Of a DNA stretch of 64,000 nucleotides, positions 33,758-44,026 are shown in pieces (position 1 is the stretch's first letter; the number at the start of each line of letters is the position of its first letter). The DNA lies in contig NC_092333.1 of assembly GCF_046630445.1 (NCBI RefSeq), positions 361,029,501 through 361,093,500 on the forward strand. Reading direction: 5' to 3'. This DNA comes from Rutidosis leptorrhynchoides. Its lineage: Eukaryota; Streptophyta; Magnoliopsida; Asterales; Asteraceae. A program made the translations under genes and the position numbers. A model generated the notes under the pieces. It saw only the letters and a list, made by a program, of their open reading frames with translations. It did not search any database and was not told where the DNA came from.

Positions 33758-36700
33758 CCTGGAGGTTATTCCAATGGTTCAAAGAAGGAACAAATTCTCT
33801 AGATTTGCCAAAATAGCGATTTCGGGCATCCCATACGATTGTTCTTCACCCAATTGTACGATCGAAGTTGCACAAAACTTCGGAAGAGTTTTACACATTA
33901 ACCCTAATTAGCACAGGCTTAAACGCACAGATGTTGTGTTCGTGTTGTTTGAAATTTTCAACCCCGGTCCTATTGGTAAAATGGTCACAGCCAATGTCGC
34001 CAATATTGATACTTGCAATGTTTGGGTTGAAGAAAGCGATTACAACGAAGAGGTAGAAATTATTAGCGATGAAACTATCTTTGAATATAACTTGGTCTTA
34101 CAGTGTGCCATTAAAGCAGCTGCTGAGGTACAGAAATCTGAACATCTTGATTCTCCGGTGCCGGATAATGGTCATGTAGGCACGGAAGCCGAAGTGGAAG
34201 ATGGCGAGTTTAATGTGCCCGTTGAAGATTTGAAATTTCTCACCCCTCAAAAACCAAGTACATTTGGAGTGGTGCATAACTCTCTTGAGAATGTTACCCA
34301 TGCTGTTAGAAGTCAAAAAGGTATGGGGCTGATAATGCTAAAAACGAACATATATTTCATAGCATTATTCCTCAAGAAAGACAAGCTTTTAGTTGCAATT
34401 GTCCTATTTATAAGTGATATTCGTTTAAATAATAAAAGGTGAAGACAAAAGACAGATTCGACGAATTGAAGACGCAAACAACCAAAAAGCTCAAAAGTAC
34501 AAAATACAATCAATGGGGTTCCAATTATTGATAAGAAACGTCTCAAAATTACAAGAGTACAAGATTCAAAACGCAAAGTACAAGATATTAAATTGTACGC
34601 AAGGACGTTCGAAAATCCGGAACCGGGACCAGAGTCAACTCTCAACGCTCGACGCAACGGACTAAAAATTACAAGTCAACTATGCACATAAATATAATAT
34701 AATTAATTCTTAAAATTAATATATATATTATATTATATTATAAAACCGTCGGCAGAAGAAAACAACCAAATGTGAGCCTCCCCAGCTGGCCATGCGATCG
34801 CATGGCCTGGAAGGCATAAATCCATGTGATCGCATGAGCCCCAGTTCCAGCCCACATGCCTATAAAAATCAAGCTTTGGTGCACCACAAAAACACATCTT
34901 TTTCTTCTTCACTCAACGTAGTATATGTATATATAATTTATATTTTAATTTTAATTTTAATTTTAAATCCTAATAATAAGGGTGTGTTAGCGAATGTTGT
35001 AAGGGTGTAAGTCGAAATTCTGTCCGTGTAACGCTACGCTATTTTTAATCATTGTAAGTTATGTTCAACCTTTTTAATTTAATGTCTCGTAGCTAAGTTA
35101 TTATTATGCTTATTTAAAATGAAGTAATCATGATGTTGGGCTAATTACTAAAATTGGGTAATTGGGCTTTGTACCATAATTGGGGTTTGGATAAAAGAAC
35201 GACACTTGTGGAAATTAGACTATGGGCTATTAATGGGCTTTATATTTGTTTAACTAAATGATAGTTTGTTAATGTTAATATAAAGATTTACAATTGGACG
35301 TCCCTATAAATAACCATATACACTCAATCGGACACGATGGGCGGGATATTTATATGTACAAATAATCGTTCATTTAACCGGACACGGGAATGGATTAATA
35401 GCCACTAGAATTATTAAAACAGGGGTGAAATTATGTACAAGGACACTTGGCATAATTGTTAACAAAGTATTAAAACCTTGGGTTACACTCAGTCGACATC
35501 CTGGTGTAATTATTAAACAAAGTAATAAAACCTTGTTACAGTTTAAGTCCCCAATTAGTTGGAATATTTGACTTCGGGTATAAGGATAATTTGACGAGGA
35601 CACTCGCACTTTATATTTATGACTGATGGACTGTTATGGACAAAAACCAGACGGACATATTAAATAATTCAGGACAAAGGACAATTAACCCATGGGCATA
35701 AAACTAAAATCAACACGTCAAACATCATGATTACGGAAGTTTAAATAAGCATAATTCTTTTATTTCATATTTAATTGCACTTCTAATTATCGCATTTTTA
35801 TTTATTGTTATTTAATTGCACTTTTAATTATCGTACTTTTTAATTATCGCAAGTTTATTTTATCGCACTTTTATTTATCGCAATTTCATTATCGTTATTT
35901 ACTTTACGCTTTAAATTAAGTCTTTTATTTATTTAATATTTTACATTTTGTTTTAACTGCGACTAAAGTTTTAAAATAGACAAACCGGTCATTAAACGGT
36001 AAAAACTCCCCTTTAAAATAATAATATTACTTATATATATATTCGTATTTTTATAAATTAAACTAATATAGCGTTAAGCTTTGATTAAAAGATTTTCCCT
36101 GTGGAACGAACCGGACTTACTAAAAACTACACTACTGTACGATTAGGTACACCGCCTATAAGTGTTGTAGCAAGGTTTAAGTATATCCATTCTATAAATA
36201 AATAAATATCTTGTGTAAAATTGTATCGTATTTAATAGTATTTTCTGCTAAAATTTAAGCTATTTTATATACAGCTCGCATAACATCAGGGGCAAAGTAC
36301 AAAGTCAATTGCAGAAGATATCAAAAAGTCACTGTTTAAATCTTGTGATAGGGATTCAATCGACAAAAAGGAGGATACTAGCACTGTACTTTTTTCTGCA
36401 GGCCCTACTTTATCCCAAAATACTCCTTTTAGTCTTGATAAGAAAGACTATCCTGTCGTTGATGTTATCTCCCCAAAATGCCCTCCAAAAGTACCCCTTT
36501 CTATGTCTGCTAGCCAACCAATTAATTTCAATAAGGTTTCAACCTTTGCTACTAAGGTAACTGAAAATACTAAACCTACTGCCATTTCTAACGAAGGGTG
36601 TATAAGTTCTGTGTGCAGGAGTTCTTGTAACGAAATCAAAGAAAGATGCACTCCTTCAAAAGTTAGCAAAGAAATTTTTTTACAACCAAAAGTCTCTAAC

Positions 36701-36907
36701 AAAAATAGTGGTCGTAATAGTGGGAGCAAATGGATCGATGAAATCCCTAATATATCCTATATTTTTGACACTACAAGCGAGATTGCACATGTAGTTGGGC
36801 AAGGCACATCTAGTAAACAAAGTGGTGTTGGTAATTCATCCTTTGGGCAAAAAAAATTACTTACAAAGAGGAATTGTTTAACTTTGGGGTCTTTATGGAG
36901 AACATGA
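33758..36907 (+). pseudogene. LINE ORF1 fragments
   Basis: 33758-34329 encodes a segment like the RNA-binding region of plant L1 ORF1 (ISGIP ... FGRVLHI ... VWVEE); the frame is open from about 33936 with a stop just before it. After the solo LTR, the frame at 36503-36907 gives a Ser/Asn-rich tail ending shortly before ORF2. The protein would be an RNA-binding partner in LINE RNPs; here it is broken. Assignment rests on general resemblance and on the following endonuclease. Confidence 0.65.
34330..36288 (+). repeat. Solo Athila LTR (1959 bp) inside the LINE
   Basis: Starts TGATAATGCTAAAAACG, ends CGCATAACATCA, flanked by GGGGC on both sides (34325-34329 and 36289-36293). No internal Athila sequence remains, so it arose by LTR-LTR recombination. 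It is a diverged variant: at the site of the CTCCGCGACTCGCGGAG pair of Athila B it has GGCCATGCGATCGCATGGCC (34788-34807) and a second CATGTGATCGCATG (34823-34836), with a TATA motif CTATAAAA at 34860. Confidence 0.95.
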
Positions 36908-36941
36908 AGGATGATTACACTCCTATCAAACCCTCAAAACA

Positions 36942-37535
36942 ATGAGGATCGCCTCGTGGAACATACGCGGCCTAGGTAACAAATCAAGAGGGCGTATGGC
37001 GGGGGCTTTAGTTGGTCGGTTTCAAACCCATTTTTTAGCAATTCAAGAGACTATGGTCAAGGAAATGGAAACGATATATGGGAAGAAGATCCACTGTTAG
37101 TTAAGGAATTTGCAATTCATCATTTTGTGAAGTTGTTCACTCCTAATGCTATGTTGTCACAGCCTACTGCCAATTTAGAATGGGCCTCGCTGGATTTGGG
37201 CCAGATTACAGCCCAAGAAAAGTCCAAATGTGAGGCTATTTTTTCGACTGTTGAAGTGCTAAAAGTTGTACAATCTTTCGGTGGGAACAAAACACCGGGT
37301 CCGGATGGATTTTCGTTACTATTTTTTAAGAAGTTTTGGAGTTATTGAAGAAACTTTCATGGACATGTTCGAAGAATTTCACTCTAATCCTTCTTTTCCT
37401 AAAGGAACATCAAATTGAAGGTTTTCCTTTGGGAGACAAATCTCAAGTTTGTTCACGGTCTTCAAGCTTACGTTTGGGAGCATATTCCTTTCTTACTTTG
37501 TCATTAACGTTTAGTTATGTTTCTTTTCTTGTGTA
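36942..37535 (+). pseudogene. LINE ORF2 remnants (endonuclease start, RT motif, tail)
   Basis: ATG at 36942 begins an L1-type AP endonuclease (SWNIRGLGNKSRGR; then IQET), about 40 codons. Near 37085 the sequence jumps to a later part (EDPLLVKEF...LF) and an RT entry motif (KTPGPDGF near 37300). After PKGTS (about 37405) it jumps again to a C-terminal-like segment. Two internal deletions therefore remove most of endonuclease, RT and the zinc finger. Not functional. Confidence 0.8.
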
Positions 37536-37677
37536 ACGTTCCACGTTTTTGTATCATGGTTGTAATAGTTCCATTGTACTCTTTTTGATAACCTTCATTT
37601 TTTTGATGAAGTTATCATGTTATTTATATATCATATATTCTCTTCGCCGTAAAAAAAAAAAAAAGAATGTCAATTCA

Positions 37678-38230
37678 GGTGTTACGAAGGATCTAATGCT
37701 CACTTGGTGAAGATGCAGACATGCAGTCCAATCGTAGTCAAGTTAACAAGTAATTGCATATAAATATTTTGTTTCGCTATTTTTTGTTATTCGAATCGAG
37801 TTCATACATGTTAAATCGATTGTTTGCACTCTTCAATTTACCTTGTGCTATTTGTTTATGCAGAACGAGAATAGTTATACAATCTGATGTGGCAAATGTT
37901 GCTATTGCTGATGAATATGAATACAAGGATCCTGTTGATGGTTCAATCTCCATGAATCAGGGTATCCGGTATTTATTTGAAGACGGGTCACGTTTGTTGA
38001 GTGTCGATCGAGTTAATTATGCATATCGGTTCTTTGAATCAAACGGATGACCAGTTTATCATATTTTTGAATCTCTTAATCGGTGTTGTAGGTTTTCGAT
38101 TTACGAGGTGCCACAATTCATCTTTACGTCGAGCAATACGAACAAGATTCATCTTTTCTTTTGAAAAAAAAAATAGGAACAAGAATCATCCATGATTGTA
38201 AGAGAATATTTCGATGCACTTGCTCCTCTG
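37678..38230 (+). pseudogene. Phosphoglucomutase pseudogene, three 3' exons
   Basis: Three exon-like blocks match the C-terminal domain of plant phosphoglucomutase (interconverts glucose 1-phosphate and glucose 6-phosphate). Block 1, 37678-37750: KDLM, AHLVK and SQVNK, with one frame change. Block 2, 37864-37996: [20 protein letters not shown], then [18 protein letters not shown]. Block 3, 38092-38230: RGATIHLYVEQYEQDS and ALAPL before a GTAAAT donor. Intervening DNA has intron-like borders (GTAATT...TATGCAG). The phosphate-binding loop (SGTGSE in the family) is missing from block 3 and the last exon was not found, so it is non-functional. Cytosolic or plastid origin cannot be decided. Confidence 0.88.
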
Positions 38231-39010
38231 GTAAATCATTTTTACATTTTTACATTTTTTATGATTTGTGCTTTCTGTTTAAATAAACTTTGTGCAAAAA
38301 AAAAAAAAAAAAAAAATTAACAGTTCAACATTGTAACTGAAATTATAATGAGGGGTTGTAAATCATTGAACCTTATATTTGTTGTTTTTAATAACTCTAT
38401 TGAAAGATTGAGAACATTAAAGCAACAATATCCCAACTTTGAGGCTTTTTACTTTGTTTCAATTGTTGTAAACTGAAATTTTATATATGACAATCGTTAT
38501 TCATTCTACTGGGCAAAGCAAACAAACAATCTACTGCGAAACAAAAACCTGTGTGCAAAACAGTGTTTGGCGATGAGATATCTAACGTTTTAATAGAGTT
38601 CTAAGCTTTTTAATTTGAAATAGTTAAGCTTTCTCTATGTGATCAACTTCGTATCCATCCAACGAACAACATAATATTCACAGTTAATTTTAGTTTTTCT
38701 ATTTGAATATAGGTATGGTTGTATATATTCTTATCTTCCGAGGGTTTGAGTAGTGTTTGTTGTACTATTCCACGCACTCGATGATGGTCCTTTGTCTTGC
38801 CTATGTGAAAAAATCTTGGTAAAGGCGTAGGTGTGTTTGCTAGAGAATATAAGGTTCTTTTTGAATGTATGTCGGACTGTTGGGCACGAATAAGAAGTCT
38901 CAATTGAAGTCTATGTCCGGGTTTATAGGTTTTCTTTTTTGCCTAATAGTAATGATATTAGCGTAGATTGTAATAATACCTCTCAAAATGAGTTTCATAA
39001 ACGTAAAATT
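38231..39010 (+). other. Non-coding DNA after the pseudogene
   Basis: AT-rich, with an A22 run at 38297-38318. No ORF with family resemblance; the 86-aa minus-strand ORF at 38643-38903 has no recognisable feature. May be degraded intron or 3' flank of the phosphoglucomutase copy, or the body of the Helitron ending at 39043. Confidence 0.4.
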
Positions 39011-39014
39011 CAAA

Positions 39015-39043
39015 AACCCGCGAAATCGCAAGTTATAAACTAG
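39015..39043 (+). mobile_element. Helitron-type 3' terminus (imperfect hairpin plus CTAG)
   Basis: AACCCGCGAAATCGCAAGTT followed by ATAAACTAG and then T. Plant Helitrons end in a GC-rich hairpin, about 10 bp, then CTRR, with insertion between A and T. The hairpin has two mismatches compared with the copy at 42410. The 5' end (TC...) was not located, so size is unknown. Confidence 0.6.
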
Positions 39044-40151
39044 TTATATATTATAACAAAGCTACTTTTAGCTAATCATCTTTAAAAAAAATCTTAGTTG
39101 GCAAAAAAAGGACCATTGAATTCAAACTTATCTTTGAATAATAACCATTGATTAGTCTGATCATTCAACAATTGTCTCTCTCATCTTTTTATTGTATATT
39201 GTCAATAATACCCTCCACTACTCGGCTCAAAAAAATACATACGTGGTGTCTCGCTACCAACAAAAATATTCAACCAAGCATCTTATAATAATATTAGGGT
39301 TCATCATCATCATCAGATGCATATCGATTCAATAATCGCCCAACTGCATTCCATCCTTTTTGTTTTTCATTTTTCCAATTTAAAACTCCATCCTTTTATT
39401 TCTTCATTAACATTGATCATTTATTTGCATAGGGTTTCTGAAATTCGAATTTATGCTGATCTTTCATCGTGCAATTATATTCAGGTATCACCTGAATATA
39501 AGTTTCTGTGTATATATGATTTGTTGCCTGTTTGATTTAGCTGTGAGATTTATCAAGTTTTGTTTCATTTTAACTGCAGAGAAATTGTAAGATAAATAAT
39601 GAGTTAATTGAAAATTTCTATAAGCTTATGATCATAAAAGATCAGTGTCTTAAAGATTTAACGTGTGGAATTATTTTTGTTACAGGAGATATTAACTTTT
39701 TGGATGGATTGTAAGGGGTTTGTATTACTCAGAAGCATTCGACTTCATGAATTTGAAAGGCACATGTTTCTTTGGATGAGATCTTTTCGATTTATATTAG
39801 TTTGATTACAGTTGGATTTGACACCCCTGATATTGTCGATTCACGTAAGTTAGGTTTTTTCCCTCTTATTCTAAACTTGATTTTTGATGGAATCGGTGAA
39901 TGAAACGAACATATGATATTTTGGATTCACATAAAATAGGTTGCAGATCGCGTATTGAACATATGATATGATTTTTCTTTTTTAAATATCGATTTAAGAG
40001 TTCATAATTAGAAGTGATATTTATTTATACAAAATCTTCACCAAGGTAACAGTTTTATATATCTATAAAATAAATGTGAATACTAATCTCATAATCATGT
40101 TTGACATATAATTAATATTAAGAGGATGTTAAAGCAGCTAATGATAACGAT
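39044..40151 (+). other. Non-coding AT-rich DNA
   Basis: No supported gene. A CATCATCATCATCAG stretch at 39302-39316 precedes a 72-codon ATG ORF (39317-39535) without family resemblance. Could be captured DNA within the Helitron that ends at 42438. Confidence 0.4.
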
Positions 40152-40881
40152 AAGAAGGTAGATCAAGGTGTGTAATATCCTGTTGTTTTTTTCATTATAC
40201 TTTTGTCATGTGTTTTGTGACAAAGTAATGTTATGACAGAAGCAAAGTTGTGGATTTACATTAGCCGTTCAAACAAATGTGAAGAAGGTAGATCAAGGTG
40301 TGTAATATATCGTTGTTTTTTTCATTATACTTTTGTCATGTGTTTTGTGACAAAGTAATGTTATGCAAGGTTGAAAAAGACGTGAGACGGGGCCGAAACG
40401 GTAGCGACCTCAAAACGTCGCAACGGAAAAAACGGGGCCGAGACGGGGTCGAAACGGATGTTGACTAATGTTGACTTTTATATATATATATATATAAATA
40501 TATATTTACACATATTTTAGAGCTAAAAAACCTTCGTTGACAAGTTTGTACCTATAATTGCTATTAGCGTTAATATAATACAAAATGTAATACTAAACTA
40601 AGTCGATTTTGATTGATTTGACCGACTTATGACCGATTTTAACAGAATTTCTGACTATTGACCGGCGTTGACCCAATTTTTCCTGCATTTGACCTGACTT
40701 TTGACCGTTGACCGGCTTATAAGAAAACGGGACGGGGTCGAAACGGTTTAGTCACCAAAACGTCGTAACGGGCGTTGCAACGGATGCAACAGACGCCGTT
40801 TACAACAGTGATGTTATGACAGAAGCAAAGTTATGCTGGATAACTGATATGTTGGATTTACATTAACCGTTCAAACAAATG
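40152..40881 (+). repeat. 130-bp tandem duplication, second copy split by a MITE
   Basis: The unit starting AAGAAGGTAGATCAAGG at 40152 recurs at 40282, offset 130 bp. Copy 1 is 40152-40281. Copy 2 is 40282-40365 and continues at 40819-40881 after the hAT-like element, with the same ACAGAAGCAAAGTT and CCGTTCAAACAAATGTGA stretches. Copies are nearly identical. Confidence 0.85.
40366..40810. mobile_element. hAT-like MITE (445 bp)
   Basis: Flanked by the 8-bp duplication ATGTTATG (40358-40365 and 40811-40818), whose single copy is seen in unit 1 of the surrounding tandem repeat. Ends are CAAGGTTGAAAAAGACG and, read inward on the other strand, CACTGTTGTAAACGGCG: imperfect terminal inverted repeats with the CA.GTTG.AAA pattern of hAT elements. 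Subterminal regions repeat ACGGGGYCGAAACGG. No coding capacity; it would need a transposase in trans. Confidence 0.85.
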
Positions 40882-41520
40882 TGAGTGGTATGTTAACATT
40901 TCATTTTAATGGTAATTTACGAAAATCGGTCAACCAACTGTTAATATTCAATCTGAACACCTTGCACGAATCATTACTCCTTCCTAATATTTTGGTTATT
41001 CGCTTATATCAATTCATGTGCTCAACGAGTTAAAAAAGTATATCTATGAGAATGTTAATGTCCAAATGGTTGATTTGGGACTATTTTTAATGGAATTTTG
41101 TGTATTCAGATGTTATCTTAGTACGAATTTTATGATCTATTAGACCTATATTTATAAGTACTTTGATAATAAAACTGACCCAAATAAAGTTCATTAGTAA
41201 ATGGGTCAAATTAGCCACACTTAAGAAAAGTCACCATACTTTGTGCTAGCTTTTAATTTACCCAGTAAGGGGTATGCGCTATAGTTTTGTCATTCTGCAT
41301 GTTTATTCAATCGAATTCCAAAAAAGTCTACACTTGATGATGAAAACAGGTCTGGTTCAATCGTGATAAGGCAAGTATTATTCTACTTCTAAAGCAAAGA
41401 TAGGTAATAATTTACTAGATTATTATGATGTGTGGATCTGTTGATCTTTTGTTTGTGGTTTGACTATACATATGGATGTATGGTTACATTTCACTTATGA
41501 AAGTTATCATCTTTCTACCA
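40882..41520 (+). other. Non-coding AT-rich DNA
   Basis: Nothing recognised on either strand. Confidence 0.4.
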
Positions 41521-41536
41521 CTATAGTTGTTTGATG

Positions 41537-41555
41537 TTTTTTTTTTTTGAAAGGC
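41537..41555 (-). mobile_element. Micro-insertion of a SINE 3' end (19 bp)
   Basis: T12 plus GAAAGGC; on the minus strand this is GCCTTTC followed by 12 A, exactly the 3' end of the SINE at 41605-41751. It is flanked by a perfect 16-bp direct repeat CTATAGTTGTTTGATG (41521-41536 and 41556-41571). This is the signature of LINE-type retroposition that stopped after copying 7 nt of SINE body. Confidence 0.8.
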
Positions 41556-41604
41556 CTATAGTTGTTTGATGTACTTAATAGTCAATTAGTATTAAACAAT
41601 GAAG

Positions 41605-41696
41605 CCAATGAGGCCTTGCTTCATTGGTATCCATGTTTCATGGATTCGAGAGTGACCCAGGTTCGAGTCTAACAACTAACAACTAACTTTGCCTTT

Positions 41697-41751
<55 letters not shown>
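41605..41751 (+). mobile_element. tRNA-type SINE with 54-A tail
   Basis: A 93-bp body (41605-41697) and a 54-nt poly(A), flanked by the perfect 17-bp duplication AGTATTAAACAATGAAG (41588-41604 and 41752-41768). A B-box-like GGTTCGAGTCT lies at 41660-41670, and an A-box-like TTGCTTCATTGG at 41616-41627. The body ends GCCTTTC. The long pure tail and perfect duplication suggest a young insertion; mobilised in trans by a LINE. Confidence 0.9.
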
Positions 41752-41755
<4 letters not shown>

Positions 41756-41768
41756 TTAAACAATGAAG

Positions 41769-42409
41769 TTCCTGTGATTTAGTATATAACATTGAATCTT
41801 TTAACAGGTTCTGTCATTTCATTAGCAAGACACAAAGCTTGAAATTGGTGGATTTGACTTTAGTTTGCTGACTTTAGCTTTAATTTTGTAGTACCGTTAT
41901 TTCGCTTAAATTGTAGGGTTGATCATAATTATATTTGTTAAATTTTTCTGTGCTTCATTTGTGAACTTAGATCAAAAAATCGAATTGATTAACTAGAAGT
42001 GAATAATGGAGATGCATAATATTTAATCTTTTTTTGTCTCTACCTATGTTGCTAACTGGTATAGATCTCCAAGAGATGAATATTTGGGTTGCCCTTTCGT
42101 TATTTAAGTCTCTGAATAATAGCTCATCTATAAAGAGTTGAGCTTCAAGACGTAAAATGGGTGGGGTTTGATAATTTTTTCACATTGGTGTAGTCGGCTT
42201 GGTTGATGGCTCAAAACTGTAAATGGGTTTGATATGTCCACCTATATATATATAATCTTTCCTTTTTGTCATAAAAGTTCGACAATGAACTTGAAATCGT
42301 GTAGGCTACTTCTCTGCCGCAGCATGTAAGTTGGAAAATGAAAAAGCTTGGTAAAACGCCGGTTGTTAGGTTGTATCAAAAGAGATTTCATATTTTCTTT
42401 TTTTTTTAA
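41769..42409 (+). other. Non-coding AT-rich DNA
   Basis: No gene recognised. Probably body of the Helitron ending at 42438, but this is not proven. Confidence 0.35.
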
Positions 42410-42438
42410 AACCCGCGAAGTCGCGGGTTATAAACTAG
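42410..42438 (+). mobile_element. Helitron-type 3' terminus (perfect hairpin plus CTAG)
   Basis: AACCCGCGA-AG-TCGCGGGTT forms a perfect 9-bp stem, followed by ATAAACTAG and T. Same terminus as 39015-39043 but intact. The 5' TC end was not identified. Confidence 0.75.
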
Positions 42439-42514
42439 TTAGGGTTTGAATTTTGGTATAAGATAAGATAGAGCTGGTGGAGTAAAAAAAAAAGATAAGG
42501 GAACATGTAAAATG

Positions 42515-42885
42515 ATAAAATACTCGTGCATGTCATGTGATCTTATTTCACAGAGAAAATTAACCTACGTCAGAAATTTGGACCGTTCATGTAAAACATG
42601 CAAACTTCTAGAATATCTAGTTGAAAAATCAAGTTTGAAGTATCCGTGCAATATTGAGCAAGCCACGAGGACTATCCATGAAAGTTTGCCTTATCTATAT
42701 GTATTTTTTCTAGACAAAATTACACGGATAGTTTTTATGGTTTGTAAAATGTTTCATGGATAGTCAAAATTTGATTTTTTTCAGAAGTTTGCACGTTTTG
42801 CGTAAAATAGTCAAAAAAATTTACGTTCATTAATTTTATCCGTCAATTCATGACATGTGGTTAGCATATGATGGTATTTTTGATT
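42515..42885. repeat. Imperfect inverted repeat (foldback/MITE-like)
   Basis: Left and right arms are complementary in several blocks: AAACATGCAAACTTCT (near 42592) with AGAAGTTTGCACGTTTT (near 42783), TATCCGTGCAAT (near 42642) with ATTACACGGATA (near 42719), ACTATCCATGAAA (near 42671) with TTTCATGGATAGT (near 42753), and the outer CATGTCATG with CATGACATG. Family and target duplication not established. Confidence 0.5.
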
Positions 42886-42972
42886 TTAAATCCCCCCATT
42901 TCCTTCATTCACTCATTTCCACCTTTTTTCCATTCTCTATTTTTCCTCTACAACTCATGAAACCACCAATAG

Positions 42973-43720
42973 ACTCGCTCACCTAGATGTTAATATTAAT
43001 TGCTTATTATGTGATCGTTTGGTAAATGACGTGTGGAGATGGGAATGGAGTCGTGAGTTGGGTAGTCGGAATCAAGAACTTTTGAACTCCATGCTTCTTG
43101 AGCTCACTGACACTCATTTAGAGAATAAGGATGATGCATGGTTATGGTCATTGGCTAAGGATGGTGTATTCTCTGTTCATGTTACAAGAGATAGAGTTGA
43201 TGATGTCTTGTTGACATCTATGTCTCCATCTACAAGTTAGTATAAAACAATTCCTCGAAAGGTTAACATATGTTTATGGCGTGTGGGGCTTGATAGATTA
43301 GCTACAAGGTTAAATTTATCTACCCGCAGTTTAGAGTTTAATTGTATTGCATGTCCGGTGTGTTCTCATCAAGTTGAATCCCGCGATCATGTTTTTTTCG
43401 AATGTATAGTAGCTGCGCAGATTTGGGCTAAAGTTAGGAGGTGGATCAATTGCAATATGCCGGTATTTAATTCTTGGTCAGATTGGATGCTTTGGTTCCA
43501 ACATTGGAGTGGGTCAGAGGAAGTCAAGATGAAGGTTTACACGATCGTTGCAGCTTGCGTGTGGTTACTCTGGAGACACAGGAACGGGATTGTGTTTAAC
43601 AATCCGTCAGTGAAGAAATCCGAGCTTTTTGATTCTATTTGTATTTTTTCCTATTTTTGGATTAGATATAAAGGAAAATGTGATTTGTCTTGGGTTTCTT
43701 GGAACGTTAATCCGTTGTAA
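42973..43720 (+). pseudogene. LINE ORF2 C-terminus with zf-RVT-type domain
   Basis: Reads in one frame through the region downstream of RT: WLWSLAKDGVFSV, KVNICLWR, then Cys/His motifs CPVC and HVFFEC, and AAQIWAKV, as in the zinc-binding reverse-transcriptase-associated domain of plant LINE ORF2. One in-frame TAG at 43238-43240; family members usually have Trp nearby, so a TGG-to-TAG change is likely. Normal stop at 43718-43720. Lacks RT and endonuclease because of 5' truncation. Confidence 0.88.
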
Positions 43721-43793
43721 GTGGTTGCGACTTCTCTAGAGTCTTTCTAGAGAGTCGGGTTTTAATATAATTTTGCCGTTAAAAAAAAAAAAA
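42973..43793 (+). mobile_element. 5'-truncated L1-type LINE with target duplication
   Basis: Carries only the C-terminal part of ORF2, a 3' UTR ending TTTGCCGTT and a poly(A). Flanked by a 12-bp duplication AAACCACCAATA (42961-42972 and 43794-43805, the latter merging with the tail). Same 3' end type as the LINE at 37664. Confidence 0.9.
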
Positions 43794-43805
43794 AAACCAC
43801 CAATA

Positions 43806-44026
43806 TAACTGTAGATATGTTTCTATTAAACTGCACCCATGATTGAACTCGAAAATCTCCATATCTCATGAATCTCTATAATTTAGAATTTTCCACCCAC
43901 AATTAAACTAAACTGCATATATGTTTCTATTAGTTAATCGGTGATTTCACGAACCACTGATTTGTTCTTTCCCAAACATGATGAACTCCTTAAATTAGCT
44001 CTCACGATGCTTTATAAATGAGTTTT
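43806..44026 (+). other. Non-coding DNA before the copia element
   Basis: Contains a diverged direct repeat around ATATGTTTCTATTA (43814 and 43918). GTTTT at 44022-44026 is the left target copy of the copia insertion. Confidence 0.5.

Larger units (their letters stand above)
33758..37664 (+). mobile_element. L1-type LINE, 5'-truncated and internally deleted, split by a solo LTR
   Basis: Contains parts of ORF1, the start of ORF2 (endonuclease), a short RT segment, an ORF2 tail-like segment and a 3' end TTCGCCGT followed by about 14 A (37651-37664). The solo Athila LTR 34330-36288 interrupts ORF1. The poly(A) adjoins the intron/exon border of the phosphoglucomutase remnant at 37678. No target duplication pairs the two ends, consistent with loss of the 5' end by deletion. 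Confidence 0.85.

Noticed and set aside
38643..38903. Minus-strand 86-aa ORF as a host exon
   Set aside because: No family match recognised and no splice context; left as non-coding.
41641..41680. tRNA gene
   Set aside because: Only an A-box-like and a B-box are present, with no cloverleaf; followed by poly(A) and flanked by target duplications, so it is a SINE.
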